DNA of 64,000 nucleotides. Origin: Neobacillus mesonae. Lineage in GTDB: Bacteria; Bacillota; Bacilli; Bacillales; Cytobacillaceae. Of this stretch, positions 1 to 8,059 are shown piece after piece; positions within the stretch are counted from its first letter, which is position 1, and each line of letters starts with the position of its first letter. The stretch is taken from the NCBI RefSeq assembly GCF_023715155.1, contig NZ_JAMBNQ010000017.1:1-64000 (forward strand), read 5' to 3'. Both the position numbers and the translations under genes were made by a program. The notes under the pieces were generated by a model. The model did not search any database. It was not told the origin of the DNA and was given only the letters and a program-made list of their open reading frames with translations.

Positions 1-475
1 ATTCGCCAAAATCAAGGATCATTTTCATATATTTTATGGCCTCTTCATTTTTATCCTTCGACATGCCAGTAACTTTTCCTAATTGAACAAAGAAGCTATG
101 AATCCATTTAATTCCCCTATAGTAACGGTTAAGATAAAACCGCAATAATTGACGGCTGCCTTTAGCCTTTTTCTGATCATGTATTTGTTTTAGTCTCTTA
201 ATAACAGTATGGATAGTATGCTGAAAATATGGGATGAGAAAATCCGGAAGGATAGATATATTTACTTCACAATTTAAACATTTTAGGCGACAAATAGGGA
301 TTCGTAAGGTGACCTCGTCAGTAATTCCATAACGCCAGTAATAACCATTTCTATGAAGGTTTCCATGTGCCGGTCGTTTGCAGCCTGGACAAACATCGAA
401 GGAAGGAAAATCATTCATTTTTCCCCTCTGTTCATATTCCTCCAGTCCAATTCCAAAATCATGAAATTTGATCAT
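1..475 (-). CDS. DUF6431-like zinc-ribbon protein, partial (C-terminus beyond window)
   Basis: An open frame begins with ATG at 475 and runs off the left edge, giving at least 158 residues. An AGGGGGAG ribosome site lies 8 bases upstream. The N-terminal part has a CPGC pair (about residue 29) and a CRLKC-x2-C cluster (about residue 62), which would form a zinc ribbon; the rest is basic and rich in K, R and Y. The layout recalls the DUF6431 proteins of Bacillaceae, which sit near insertion sequences, but I assign that from memory of the family. It could be a transposase accessory or a DNA-binding protein. A 7-bp inverted repeat (AATATGC/GCATATT, 494-517) lies just upstream and could be an operator. 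Confidence 0.7.
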   Translation of the reverse strand, partial: MIKFHDFGIGLEEYEQRGKMNDFPSFDVCPGCKRPAHGNLHRNGYYWRYGITDEVTLRIPICRLKCLNCEVNISILPDFLIPYFQHTIHTVIKRLKQIHDQKKAKGSRQLLRFYLNRYYRGIKWIHSFFVQLGKVTGMSKDKNEEAIKYMKMILDFGE

Positions 476-593
476 AAAAAAACTCCCCCTTTTAATATGC
501 AAAAAATTTAGCATATTGTTCCAGAGAAGTATATAGACAATTCCGAAGGAATTTGAAAATATTAGAGATATTCTTGAGGATATAAAGTGGCTG

Positions 594-1303
594 TTTACAC
601 CCATTCAGTCGCCAATCACTCTTATTGCATACCCTCTCTGCTTTCTTTTCACCCGTTCAGTCGCCAATCGCTCTTATTGGGTACCCACTCTGCTTTCTTT
701 TCACCCACTCGGTCGCCTATCACTCTTATTGCATACCCACACTCTTCTCTTTTCACCCGTTCGGTCGCCTATCGCTCTTTTTGGATACCCACTCTGCTTT
801 CTTTTCACCCGTTCAGTCGCCTATCGCTCTTATTGGTTACCCACTCTCTTCTCTTTTCACTCACTCGGTCGCCAATCGCTCTTATTGGATACCCACTCTC
901 TTATCTTTTCACCCGCTCGGTCGCCAATCGTTCTTATTGGATACCCTCACTCCTAGCTTTTCACCCAATCGCTCTTATTGGATACCCTCACTGCCTTCTT
1001 TTCACCAGTTCAGTCGCCTATCGCTCTTATTGGTTACCCACTCTCTTCTCTTTTCACTCACTCGGTCGCCTATCGCTCTTATTGGTTACCCACTCTCTTC
1101 TCTTTTCACTCACTCGGTCGCCAATCGCTCTTATTGGATACCCACTCTCTTCTCTTTTCACCCGTTCAGTCGCCTATCACTCTTATTGAATACCCACACT
1201 CTTATCTTTTCACTCACTCGGTCGCCAATCACTCTTATTGGATACCCACTCTGCTTTCTTTTCACTCGTTCAGTCGCCTATCGTACTTGTCTGCTGCCCA
1301 CAT
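594..1303. repeat. Tandem array of 52-bp units (about 14 copies)
   Basis: The anchor GTCGCC recurs at 608, 660, 712, 764, 816, 868, 920, 1013, 1065, 1117, 1169, 1221 and 1273. Every step is 52 bp except 920 to 1013, which holds one full and one 41-bp unit lacking the anchor. Each unit has CCAAT or CCTAT, then CGCTCTT, then ATTGG (a 5-bp stem with a 7-base loop in the CCAAT version), followed by a polypyrimidine stretch of about 25 bases. Units differ by scattered substitutions. No unit holds a stop codon in any plus frame, so long frames are open in all three; because 52 is not a multiple of 3 these are unlikely to be genes. The last copy decays into unique sequence near 1290-1303. Confidence 0.95.
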
Positions 1304-1619
1304 TTTTACGAACAGGAAATAACGTAAAACATTGAATATCTTTAAAAAAGGTCCCGAGCGGTTTCATTTATTGTAAAACAAGCAATCTTATGTTCCACTC
1401 TCTTACCAGAATATAAAATTGCTTATTTTATAGGTTAGACTTTACAAAGAACATTAACACAAAATCCATTCTAACTCCTCTGCTCTATTCGACATCCTTT
1501 TTGATGAATCTCAAAAAATAGTTAATTCGTCGGATTTTTCATTTTTTTGAAGGAATCCGAGAGGTTTTGTCGTATTATTAGAAAATTGAATAAAATCGAG
1601 AAATTGGGGGAAAATTCAC
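1304..1619. other. Intergenic region upstream of the PheC-like gene
   Basis: About 315 bases without a credible gene. It must hold the promoter of the gene starting at 1620, but I see no convincing -35/-10 pair. A GGGGG ribosome site precedes that start by about 10 bases. Confidence 0.5.
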
Positions 1620-2480
1620 ATGTTTAAAAAATGGAAAAAAGTACTACTAGCCGGGATCATCAGCTTATCCTTGGTAGGTACAGGTTATGTCGGCCACGAT
1701 CTGCTCTCCACAACAAGTGCTGCAGCAGAATCTGCAACGGCCGATGCACCAGGACATCAGAAGAAGGCAGCGGCTTCCCAGTTGGATGATATTATCAAGA
1801 GAGGATATATTCGGGTAGGTACGACTGGGGACTACAAGCCTTTTACATATCTGAACCCTAAAACGAATGAATATGAAGGTTATGATGTGGATGCTGCAAA
1901 AGAACTTGCCAAAGACCTTGGCGTTGAAGTCCGTTTTGTTTCAACTACATGGCCTGACATGATGAAAGACCTGCAAGCAGACAAGTTTGATATCGCTGTC
2001 GGCGGCGTAACCCGTAATACTGCCAGACAAAAAACAGCTTATGTATCACAAGGCTATATCACATTCGGCAAGGTGCCTTTAATACGTGCAGAAGACAAAG
2101 ACAAATACCTCACCATTGAAGACATCAACAAACCAAGCGTCCGCGTTGGCGTCAATCCAGGCGGAACAAACGAAACATTTGTCCGTCAATATCTGAAGAA
2201 TGCCAACGTAACCGTTGTTGAAAACAACCTCGATATTCCACATCTGGTTGCAGACGGAACATATGACGTTATGATAACAGACACTGTGGAAGCAATGGAG
2301 TATGCCAAAGCCGACCCAAGGCTTTATGCGGCACTGACCGACAAACCTTTCACCAAAAATGAAAAAGGTTATATGATTCCGCGCGGTGACTTCATCTATT
2401 CCAGCTATCTAGAAATGTGGATGGATGAAATGAAGCTTCAGGGGAAATTTGACGCACTCTACAAAAAGTGGATTGAATAA
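1620..2480 (+). CDS. Secreted substrate-binding-fold protein resembling cyclohexadienyl dehydratase (PheC)
   Basis: 286 residues with a basic N-terminus, a hydrophobic segment (about 8-24) and an AAA-rich stretch that looks like a signal peptide and linker. The rest is a type 2 periplasmic-binding fold (SBP_bac_3). It resembles cyclohexadienyl/arogenate dehydratase more than ordinary amino-acid binders: VGTTGDYKPF near the start of the domain, NPGGTNETFVRQ in the hinge region, a TDTVEA segment like the TDAIEA segment of PheC, and a late IPRGD. PheC converts prephenate or arogenate to phenylpyruvate or phenylalanine. No permease or ATPase genes are adjacent, which fits a soluble enzyme or an orphan binder. 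The catalytic assignment is inference from remembered motifs. Confidence 0.75.
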   Translation: MFKKWKKVLLAGIISLSLVGTGYVGHDLLSTTSAAAESATADAPGHQKKAAASQLDDIIKRGYIRVGTTGDYKPFTYLNPKTNEYEGYDVDAAKELAKDLGVEVRFVSTTWPDMMKDLQADKFDIAVGGVTRNTARQKTAYVSQGYITFGKVPLIRAEDKDKYLTIEDINKPSVRVGVNPGGTNETFVRQYLKNANVTVVENNLDIPHLVADGTYDVMITDTVEAMEYAKADPRLYAALTDKPFTKNEKGYMIPRGDFIYSSYLEMWMDEMKLQGKFDALYKKWIE

Positions 2481-2542
2481 AACATTTCAGAGTCTACGGA
2501 AAATACGGGTGGCACCCATACAAAACAGCAACTTTACAGATC

Positions 2543-2580
2543 CAGCCTTCCCCATGCCCTAAATGACATGGAGAAGGCTG
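2543..2580. terminator. Stem-loop downstream of the PheC-like gene
   Basis: CAGCCTTC pairs with GAAGGCTG and, after one mismatch, CCATG pairs with CATGG, leaving a loop of about 10 bases. There is no following T-run, so it may be a weak terminator or an mRNA-stabilising hairpin. Confidence 0.45.
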
Positions 2581-2670
2581 ATGATGAAAATAGTTATGAA
2601 TCGTTTCTATCCTGAAAGGGTACTCTTTATTTATTCCCTATGACAAAATTCTGCAGAATTTTCGTTCACC

Positions 2671-3012
2671 CCTACTAAACAAACGTTTCGTTAAAAACAC
2701 CCAAAATGCACATTTTCCAAGGATTCCACCCGCTTTAGAGTTAAAAATTTTGTCATTCAAACAAACGTTTATTTGATATTGGTTTTCATCCATCCAAATC
2801 AACGTTTCTTCCCTAAATCAGCATAGAATTTTGACGAACATTGTTGTTCAAGGACTTTCTCCCACACAGCTTTTGACACCCCTCTACAAGATCCTCCATC
2901 TCAAAACAAAACAAACGTTTATTTAGTTTTGATGAAATGACCGTTAATAAAGGCTTTTACTCAAATTTCAGCCAAGAATTTTGTCATTCAAACAAACGTT
3001 TATTTGGAAACA
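2671..3012. repeat. Dispersed palindrome-bearing element, copy A
   Basis: This intergenic block carries AAACGTTT-centred palindromes at 2681-2688, 2763-2770, 2913-2920 and 2994-3001, with a weaker CAACGTTTC at about 2800-2808. Site spacing is 82, 150 and 81 bp. The second and fourth sites are each preceded by AATTTTGTCATT; the first and third are not. Large stretches between sites align base by base with copy B (12858-13198) and more loosely with copy C (25327-25590). It sits between the PheC-like gene and the 3' end of a convergent lipoprotein gene. No gene is seen from 2481 to 3123. Confidence 0.85.
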
Positions 3013-3086
3013 GCTCACCCCCCCATTAACACTGACTTCCTATGTTCCAAGCCCATAGAAAAAGGTCGACACTTGTCCCCCATTAA

Positions 3087-3118
3087 ATCAAAAAAGCTGA
3101 CCAAACATGATCAGCTTT
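3087..3118 (-). terminator. Rho-independent terminator of the lipoprotein gene at 3124-4248
   Basis: On the minus strand AAAGCTGATCA pairs with TGGTCAGCTTT (one G-U pair) and is followed by TTTTTTGAT. Confidence 0.85.
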
Positions 3119-3123
3119 ACCTT

Positions 3124-4248
3124 TTATTTTTTCCCTATTCCAGCAGCTTTCGGTCCTCTTAATATCTTTTGTGCTTCTTCCAATGGTATATTTTTAAAAA
3201 GACCTTTTCTAGTATGGGTATCGAAAACTTTCCATTCAGTATCATTCCATATTTGAAGATCTATGTAGTAATGATGGTGATTTTCCCCTGCCGGCCTGAT
3301 TTTCAATGCGTCCGTTCTCCCCGGTATATTTCTTAGAAAAAGCATACTAAAGTCCGACCAATATTCATAGGATTTATCAGTATAGTTTGTCGTGAGCAGC
3401 TCACCATCAAATTTATCACTAAATTCTTTTGGAATTTCCATACTTCTAGCGGCTTCTTCTTTATAGTTCATTTCTAGATGAACATCCTTAATGGTATCTC
3501 CATCAACAACTGAAATGATTAACGTGTAAAAATCCATTCCTTCGTGTAATGTATTGGCAGGAATATAATAAAAATGATTATTGCCCCCTTCAATCACACC
3601 CGTTTTATCCGGCTCGCCTAACAGACCTTTTACATAGTCAAAAGAATATCCAACACATATGCCTAGTAAAGAGAATTCTCCGGTAGGTTTAATTTTTAAT
3701 AGAGGTTCTTTTTTGATCGCATCGATTCTTTTGTTCACTGTTTCTTTTGCTATTTTAATAGGCTCAAATGTTCCAGGACCATCAATGGTTACGTAATCAT
3801 CTTCTTGATTCCCGCTTTTCGCTAGTTTTTTCTCTTCTTTTAATTTCCAATCTAATTTATAACCATCCTGGATTTCAGCATTATTAACGTAAAACTCGGC
3901 ATAATCACCTACTGTTTGGACGGAGCTGGGTATTTGCGTATTTGTATCATTAATCAATGATAAGATCCAATTAGCTAAATCATCTGTATAACCCAAATTA
4001 TTTACTAACGGAACCATGTATTCCTTTTGCTCTTTTTCGTTTAATTGTCTAAATTCCTCAAAACTATATTTTTGGGAATCTACCTTTTTTACGCTCATCT
4101 TTTCTGGCACATTTTCCACGCTCTTTTTATTTTCATTAGCTGATACTTTTTTACCTTCACCATTTTGTTCAACTTTCGCAGTTTCACTTGAACAGGCTGC
4201 CAATGCAAACAATAGCATGAGTGTAACAATGATGTTTCCCTTCTTCAC
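3124..4248 (-). CDS. Hypothetical lipoprotein, 374 aa
   Basis: Starts with GTG behind a GGGGG ribosome site. It has a short basic N-terminus, a hydrophobic core and a lipobox ending LAAC (Cys about residue 19), so it should be lipidated and held on the outer face of the membrane. A charged, low-complexity linker (about 20-60) follows. The region around residues 190-220 (SLLGICVGYSF, then LLGEPDKTG) resembles the DUF4309/YjgB-type fold seen in secreted Bacillus proteins, but I would not insist on it. Its neighbour at 4433-5206 is another lipoprotein in the same orientation. Function is unknown. Confidence 0.8.
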   Translation of the reverse strand: MKKGNIIVTLMLLFALAACSSETAKVEQNGEGKKVSANENKKSVENVPEKMSVKKVDSQKYSFEEFRQLNEKEQKEYMVPLVNNLGYTDDLANWILSLINDTNTQIPSSVQTVGDYAEFYVNNAEIQDGYKLDWKLKEEKKLAKSGNQEDDYVTIDGPGTFEPIKIAKETVNKRIDAIKKEPLLKIKPTGEFSLLGICVGYSFDYVKGLLGEPDKTGVIEGGNNHFYYIPANTLHEGMDFYTLIISVVDGDTIKDVHLEMNYKEEAARSMEIPKEFSDKFDGELLTTNYTDKSYEYWSDFSMLFLRNIPGRTDALKIRPAGENHHHYYIDLQIWNDTEWKVFDTHTRKGLFKNIPLEEAQKILRGPKAAGIGKK

Positions 4249-4295
4249 TTTCTAACCCCCGAGTTTTTGAAAAATTACAGCCGCTTCTTTTCATA

Positions 4296-4389
4296 AGGCT
4301 GTGTTAAGCTTGGCTGTTGATTTGCGTCTCAGGCACTCCGTTCCAACCAACATAGTAAAAAAAACATCAATAACCTTAACACAGCCTTT
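4296..4389. mobile_element. Small MITE-like element or IS remnant with 14-bp terminal inverted repeats
   Basis: AAGGCTGTGTTAAG at the left end is matched exactly, inverted, by CTTAACACAGCCTT at the right end, about 64 bp apart. The interior (GGCTGTTGATTTGCG and CTCAGGCACTCCGTTCC) resembles intergenic repeat sequence common in Bacillus genomes. No transposase frame is present. It separates the two lipoprotein genes. Confidence 0.6.
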
Positions 4390-4432
4390 ATTGAAAACAG
4401 ACGCTGAAGTCTTTCAACATTTCTTCATTTAT

Positions 4433-5206
4433 TTATTCAGCATTGCTTTTTTGTGCTTTAAAGTCCTCATAAGACATATCTGTTTTGGTTAATTCCGGAT
4501 CACCCATGATTGATAATTTAGTTTTATCATCTGAAAGTCGAAAAGCTGCTCCTGAACCTAGATATAAATCATCGTCTACGTTTGCAAATTTTTCAGGAAG
4601 TATTTTCGTTACTTTTCCAAATATAAAATGATCTAATACATCTGTAACTTCTACTGAAACTTCCAGTTGTTCCTGTTCTTCTTGAAAACTAAATGTAACA
4701 ACATCATTGTCCTTTGTGATCGTAAAATAGTCTTTATCATCCATCCAGCTGCCGACTAAATCTAATGGATCCACTGTTTTTGATCCTTCTATTCTAGTCA
4801 ATTCGGTTGTGTCCCCATTTGCTTCTAAAGTAAAGGTATTATCATCCTTTATTTTTAATGTGGCTTTGTCCCCCGGCTTAAGATAATTTTCTATTCCATT
4901 TAATACAGTTGCCTCTATTTCTTTATTATTAATGTTTGGTATATCTAATTGAATCGTTTTTTGAACTAGTAATGATGTTAAAGAGTATGTATCATCATCT
5001 TTGGTGAGAGAATAATAATCACCTTCTGAAGAACCTTTCCAATAACCGGTTAAATCGAATGAAGCTTTGTTTGCCTTTTCTTTTGTTTCAGAGGCTTGTT
5101 CTTTATTTTTCTCATCTGAACTTTTGTTGGCTGCTGTATCATTACTACAGGCAGCTAAAGATAATAATAAAATGGCGGCTAAAAAGAACCGTATAGTAAA
5201 CTTCAA
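4433..5206 (-). CDS. Hypothetical lipoprotein, 257 aa
   Basis: Starts with TTG behind a GGGGG ribosome site. The N-terminus has two basic residues, a hydrophobic core and a lipobox LAAC (Cys 20), followed by a Lys/Glu/Asn-rich linker. The remainder contains two similar beta-rich segments, each opening with a Leu-x-Gly-x-Trp motif (LTGYWKG about residue 51 and LVGSWMDD about 150) and continuing with YxxTKDDD or YFTITKDND. This suggests an internal duplication of a small lipocalin-like beta domain. It is unrelated in sequence to the lipoprotein at 3124-4248 apart from the lipobox. Function is unknown. Confidence 0.8.
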   Translation of the reverse strand: MKFTIRFFLAAILLLSLAACSNDTAANKSSDEKNKEQASETKEKANKASFDLTGYWKGSSEGDYYSLTKDDDTYSLTSLLVQKTIQLDIPNINNKEIEATVLNGIENYLKPGDKATLKIKDDNTFTLEANGDTTELTRIEGSKTVDPLDLVGSWMDDKDYFTITKDNDVVTFSFQEEQEQLEVSVEVTDVLDHFIFGKVTKILPEKFANVDDDLYLGSGAAFRLSDDKTKLSIMGDPELTKTDMSYEDFKAQKSNAE

Positions 5207-5340
5207 CTTCTAAATCCCCCTATTGCTTTATTTTTCCAAAAGGTATTATAACATTAATTTGAGTTTACAATAGGAAAATAGTAGAAACTTTTAATAGGAC
5301 TTTTGGCAGCTAACTGTTTTCATTGTTCGCAAACTCAAAT

Positions 5341-5370
5341 AAAAAAACGGAAGCAATCTGCCTCCGTCTT
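5341..5370 (-). terminator. Terminator of the 5TM-PAS histidine kinase gene
   Basis: On the minus strand ACGGAGGCA pairs with TGCTTCCGT around a GAT loop and is followed by seven T. It is part of the dispersed repeat described next; the same hairpin recurs at 16146-16171 and 23455-23484. Confidence 0.85.
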
Positions 5371-5436
5371 CATCATGCCTTACCGCTTTAACTAAGTGGG
5401 GCCTCATGCTTTACCGCTTTAACTTAGCGGGGGTCT
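5371..5436. repeat. GGGGTCTGACCCC repeat, copy 1 (partly doubled)
   Basis: Two units stand in tandem: one from 5373 ending GGGGCC and one from 5403 ending in the palindrome GGGGTCTGACCCC (5424-5436), which lies 32 bases from the stop of the kinase gene. Consensus of the family is TTACCGCNTTAAACTTTAG then CTGAGTGGGGGTCTGACCCC. Confidence 0.8.
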
Positions 5437-5467
5437 GACCCCTAATCTTGGACCCCTAATCTGACCC

Positions 5468-7090
5468 CTATACCATCGGAAGGTTAATTTCGACCAATGT
5501 CCCTTCATTCAGCTTACTTTTATAGGTAATGGTTCCTTTGTGCTGTTTTATGATTTTATGACAGATCATGAGTCCAAGCCCTGTCCCCTTTTCTTTTAGA
5601 CTATAAAAAGGTTCACCTAAACGCGGAAGCATTTCCTCTGGAATTCCCCGTCCATGATCCTGTATGAACACGGTGCCTATGTCATCCGCTGTTTTCCGCA
5701 GCTGTATTTCGATCATTCCGCCTTTGGGCATTGCCTCCATCGCATTTTTAAACAAATTCAGAAATACCTGCTTTAATTGGTTTTTTCCACATGTAATAGT
5801 AATCGGTGAATCATCATACTCCAACGTAAATTGGATATTATTCATATGAGCCTGGGGTGCTAGAAAATCGATTGTGTTTTCCAGCAACTCTCTTAAATCG
5901 GCTTGAACCAACTGTACAGCTTGCGGTTTTCCAAGAGAAAGCATCTCACTTGTGATCCGTTCAATCCGTTCAAGTTCTTCCAGCAGCAAATCACTGTATG
6001 CTAAAGAACTATTTTCTGCTTTGTAAAGTTGAACAAATCCTTTAATGGTGGTAAGTGGATTTCGGATTTCATGGGCAACTCCTGCTGCCAGTTCTCCGAC
6101 AATCGAGAGCTTCTCAGATTGGAGCAGCATCTCTTCAGATTTTTTCCGTTCTGTGATGTCCCTGCTAATCATGACAATCTGTTCAAACGTATGGCCATCA
6201 CCCTTCACAGGCATGCACCGCGATTCAAATTCAATCCAGCCGCCAAGTTTATGCTGAAGCCTAAATTCCATCGATTGGGATTTTCCATGTTGGAACATTT
6301 CACCAATGTTTTTTCTGAACATGTCTGTATCATCTGGATGTATCATGCTGCATACTTGCATGTTGAACAAGTCGCAGCTATCATACCCTAAGAGCTGCTC
6401 ATAAGACGGGGAAAAGTAACTGCCAGATAGTTCCTTATTAATAACCAGTATTAAATCTGAGGTATTTTCAGCAATTAGACGATATTTCGCTTCACTTTCC
6501 TCCACCATTTTAACCATCTGGCTTAAACGATTGTTTAACCGATAAAGCTTTAAATAAGATTCAATCAGTAATACGCCCATGATCAAACCAACTAAGACAA
6601 ATACGATGTACTGAAAATGAAAAAGCGGTTTATCCCTGAAAACATGAAATACAATGGGCACGGTTAGGATATAGATTACTACATATGCAGCAAAGAAAAG
6701 GAAACTCTTTCGAATAGAAGACCACTTAGAATAGAGCAAGTGAAGCCCCCATAGACCAAGCATGATCACCAACCAGCCTGTAATGGCGGGCATCCATTGA
6801 GCACTAGTAAACAGCCTGGTTATTAATGCCATACTGCCGGTAATAATTCCTGCCGCTGGGCCAAAATAAGCAAAAGATAATATTATTGCAGCATAACGAA
6901 TATCGTAAGAATAGCCTTCCGATTGAAAAGATAAGTTGACAAGAATAATAGAAACGATTCCCCCATATAATCCTCCCAAAAGCCGGCCATGTTTGATCGG
7001 CTTAAAATTGGCAAAGGATGCAATCACCAGGGGTATTCCAATTAATAAGGAAAAAATGGAGGTATTAATGATGTAGTCTAGTAAAAGCAA
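5468..7090 (-). CDS. Membrane sensor histidine kinase: 5TM (LytS-like) input, PAS, HisKA, HATPase
   Basis: 540 residues, TTG start behind GAGGTGG. Residues 1-180 form about six membrane helices resembling the 5TM-5TMR_LYT input module. A PAS domain (about 196-315) ends in the usual DITERKKSEE helix. The phospho-acceptor His340 lies in GVAHEIRNPLTTIKGF; the ATPase has the N box (NAMEA), G1 (DHGRGIP) and G2 (GTGLGL). This arrangement is that of the KinB/KinD/KinE class of orphan kinases that feed the Spo0F-Spo0A phosphorelay in bacilli. No response regulator is adjacent, which fits. The signal sensed is unknown. Its kinase part is similar to that of the fusion at 10307-12607. Confidence 0.9.
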   Translation of the reverse strand: MLLLDYIINTSIFSLLIGIPLVIASFANFKPIKHGRLLGGLYGGIVSIILVNLSFQSEGYSYDIRYAAIILSFAYFGPAAGIITGSMALITRLFTSAQWMPAITGWLVIMLGLWGLHLLYSKWSSIRKSFLFFAAYVVIYILTVPIVFHVFRDKPLFHFQYIVFVLVGLIMGVLLIESYLKLYRLNNRLSQMVKMVEESEAKYRLIAENTSDLILVINKELSGSYFSPSYEQLLGYDSCDLFNMQVCSMIHPDDTDMFRKNIGEMFQHGKSQSMEFRLQHKLGGWIEFESRCMPVKGDGHTFEQIVMISRDITERKKSEEMLLQSEKLSIVGELAAGVAHEIRNPLTTIKGFVQLYKAENSSLAYSDLLLEELERIERITSEMLSLGKPQAVQLVQADLRELLENTIDFLAPQAHMNNIQFTLEYDDSPITITCGKNQLKQVFLNLFKNAMEAMPKGGMIEIQLRKTADDIGTVFIQDHGRGIPEEMLPRLGEPFYSLKEKGTGLGLMICHKIIKQHKGTITYKSKLNEGTLVEINLPMV

Positions 7091-7276
7091 GCGAATTCCA
7101 CCTCATCTAGTATATTTCTATATCATAAACCAGATTCTGAATTTTGGGAATACCTTCATTATTCACTATACAAAATATATTAATTTGGAAAAATAATCCT
7201 GTTAAAAGAGGTTACTTTCTTGAGTTTTTCCTTAAGGAAAAATAGATGCCCGGCAGCATGATGTCCCTGTTTTATA

Positions 7277-7515
7277 GTTCTCACAGTTTGCGGGTCAGAT
7301 AGAATTTTATCATCATATGGAGATGTGGCTGCTGGGCTATAATAAGGATTTTTTAAAAGGGGAATTGATTGGGTTAAAGCGGCGGGTCCGGTTTGCGGCA
7401 AAAATCCCAGGCATGTGCATTTTCAAAAAGGCAGTTTACCGCCATAACAGCGAAATCGCAAACAGAAAGAGGTTTGCGGTTTCGCTAATGGCAAATTGTA
7501 TCCAGCTAAGGCCGA
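7277..7515 (+). pseudogene. Internally deleted remnant of the 13448-14290 gene
   Basis: From GTTCTCACAGTTTGCG onwards the sequence matches the start of the gene at 13448 (HHMEMW, FLKGELIGLKRR, RFAAKIPG). At about 7425 it jumps to the distal segment coding AYRHNSE and then decays. The original first codons are missing. It overlaps the 3' end of the small gene at 7506-7700 and is presumably not functional. Confidence 0.8.
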
Positions 7516-7700
7516 TTCTTTTTCTCGTTTTCTGGAAAAAGAAAATAGGAGATGACTCCTGAAAATAGTGCTGCTCCTATTGCAATGATGATCCTAATCC
7601 CTAATTGGACTTCTGTATGCTCTTGATTGAGCATCGAAATGGCAACAACCATCACGACAATCATAATTGGAATGACATATGTAAGTCTTTTCTTGCTCAA
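7506..7700 (-). CDS. Small two-helix membrane protein, 64 aa
   Basis: TTG start at 7700 with a GGGGGAG ribosome site 6-7 bases upstream. Two hydrophobic helices (about 7-24 and 32-53), a short polar connector with TEVQLG, and a charged tail (ENEKKNRP). No recognised family. It stands alone between the kinase and the chemoreceptor; its tail overlaps the pseudogene remnant on the other strand. Confidence 0.65.
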   Translation of the reverse strand: MSKKRLTYVIPIMIVVMVVAISMLNQEHTEVQLGIRIIIAIGAALFSGVISYFLFPENEKKNRP

Positions 7701-8009
7701 ATTTTAACTCCCCCTTCTTTTTTACTTTACAAAAAAATACTATGAATTTGTTTCATTAAAATGGAATCAATTAGAAATTATATGGAAGAAGCATAAAAAT
7801 GCGGCGGCATTACAATGAAGAATAGAGCATTTCTCCTCATAATTCAATGAGAAAATTTATAATATGAAGAGTGTTTATGCAGATTACCTTTAATCATTCT
7901 AAATGAATAATTCTCCTTTAAACTATTGATAAACATCCCCTCCTCCATTCCCTACCTATTAAACGGACAAGCCATCCATCTTCGGCAAAATCTGCGTGGT
8001 GACACAAGT
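7701..8009. other. Intergenic, nothing recognised
   Basis: About 300 AT-rich bases between the start of the 64-residue gene and the chemoreceptor terminator. It should contain the promoter of the small gene; I see no repeat or further gene. Confidence 0.4.
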
Positions 8010-8043
8010 AAAAAAACAAGACGTTTATCCGGGATAAACGTCT
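8010..8043 (-). terminator. Terminator of the chemoreceptor gene
   Basis: AGACGTTTATCC and GGATAAACGTCT (8019-8043) form an almost perfect 12-bp stem, followed on the minus strand by TGTTTTTTT. Confidence 0.9.
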
Positions 8044-8059
8044 CGTTCATTTTTCTTGA

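Noticed and set aside
594-1303. CRISPR array
   Set aside because: Units are contiguous with no unique spacers, and no cas genes are present.
587-1335. Overlapping long open frames in all three plus frames
   Set aside because: They result from a 52-bp repeat without stop codons; the period is not a multiple of three, starts lack ribosome sites, and all frames are equally open.
2500-2580. T-box-like motif GGGTGGCACC followed by a hairpin
   Set aside because: It matches the GGGTGGNACC core of T-box leaders, but it lies after a gene, no specifier region was seen, and no plus-strand gene follows.
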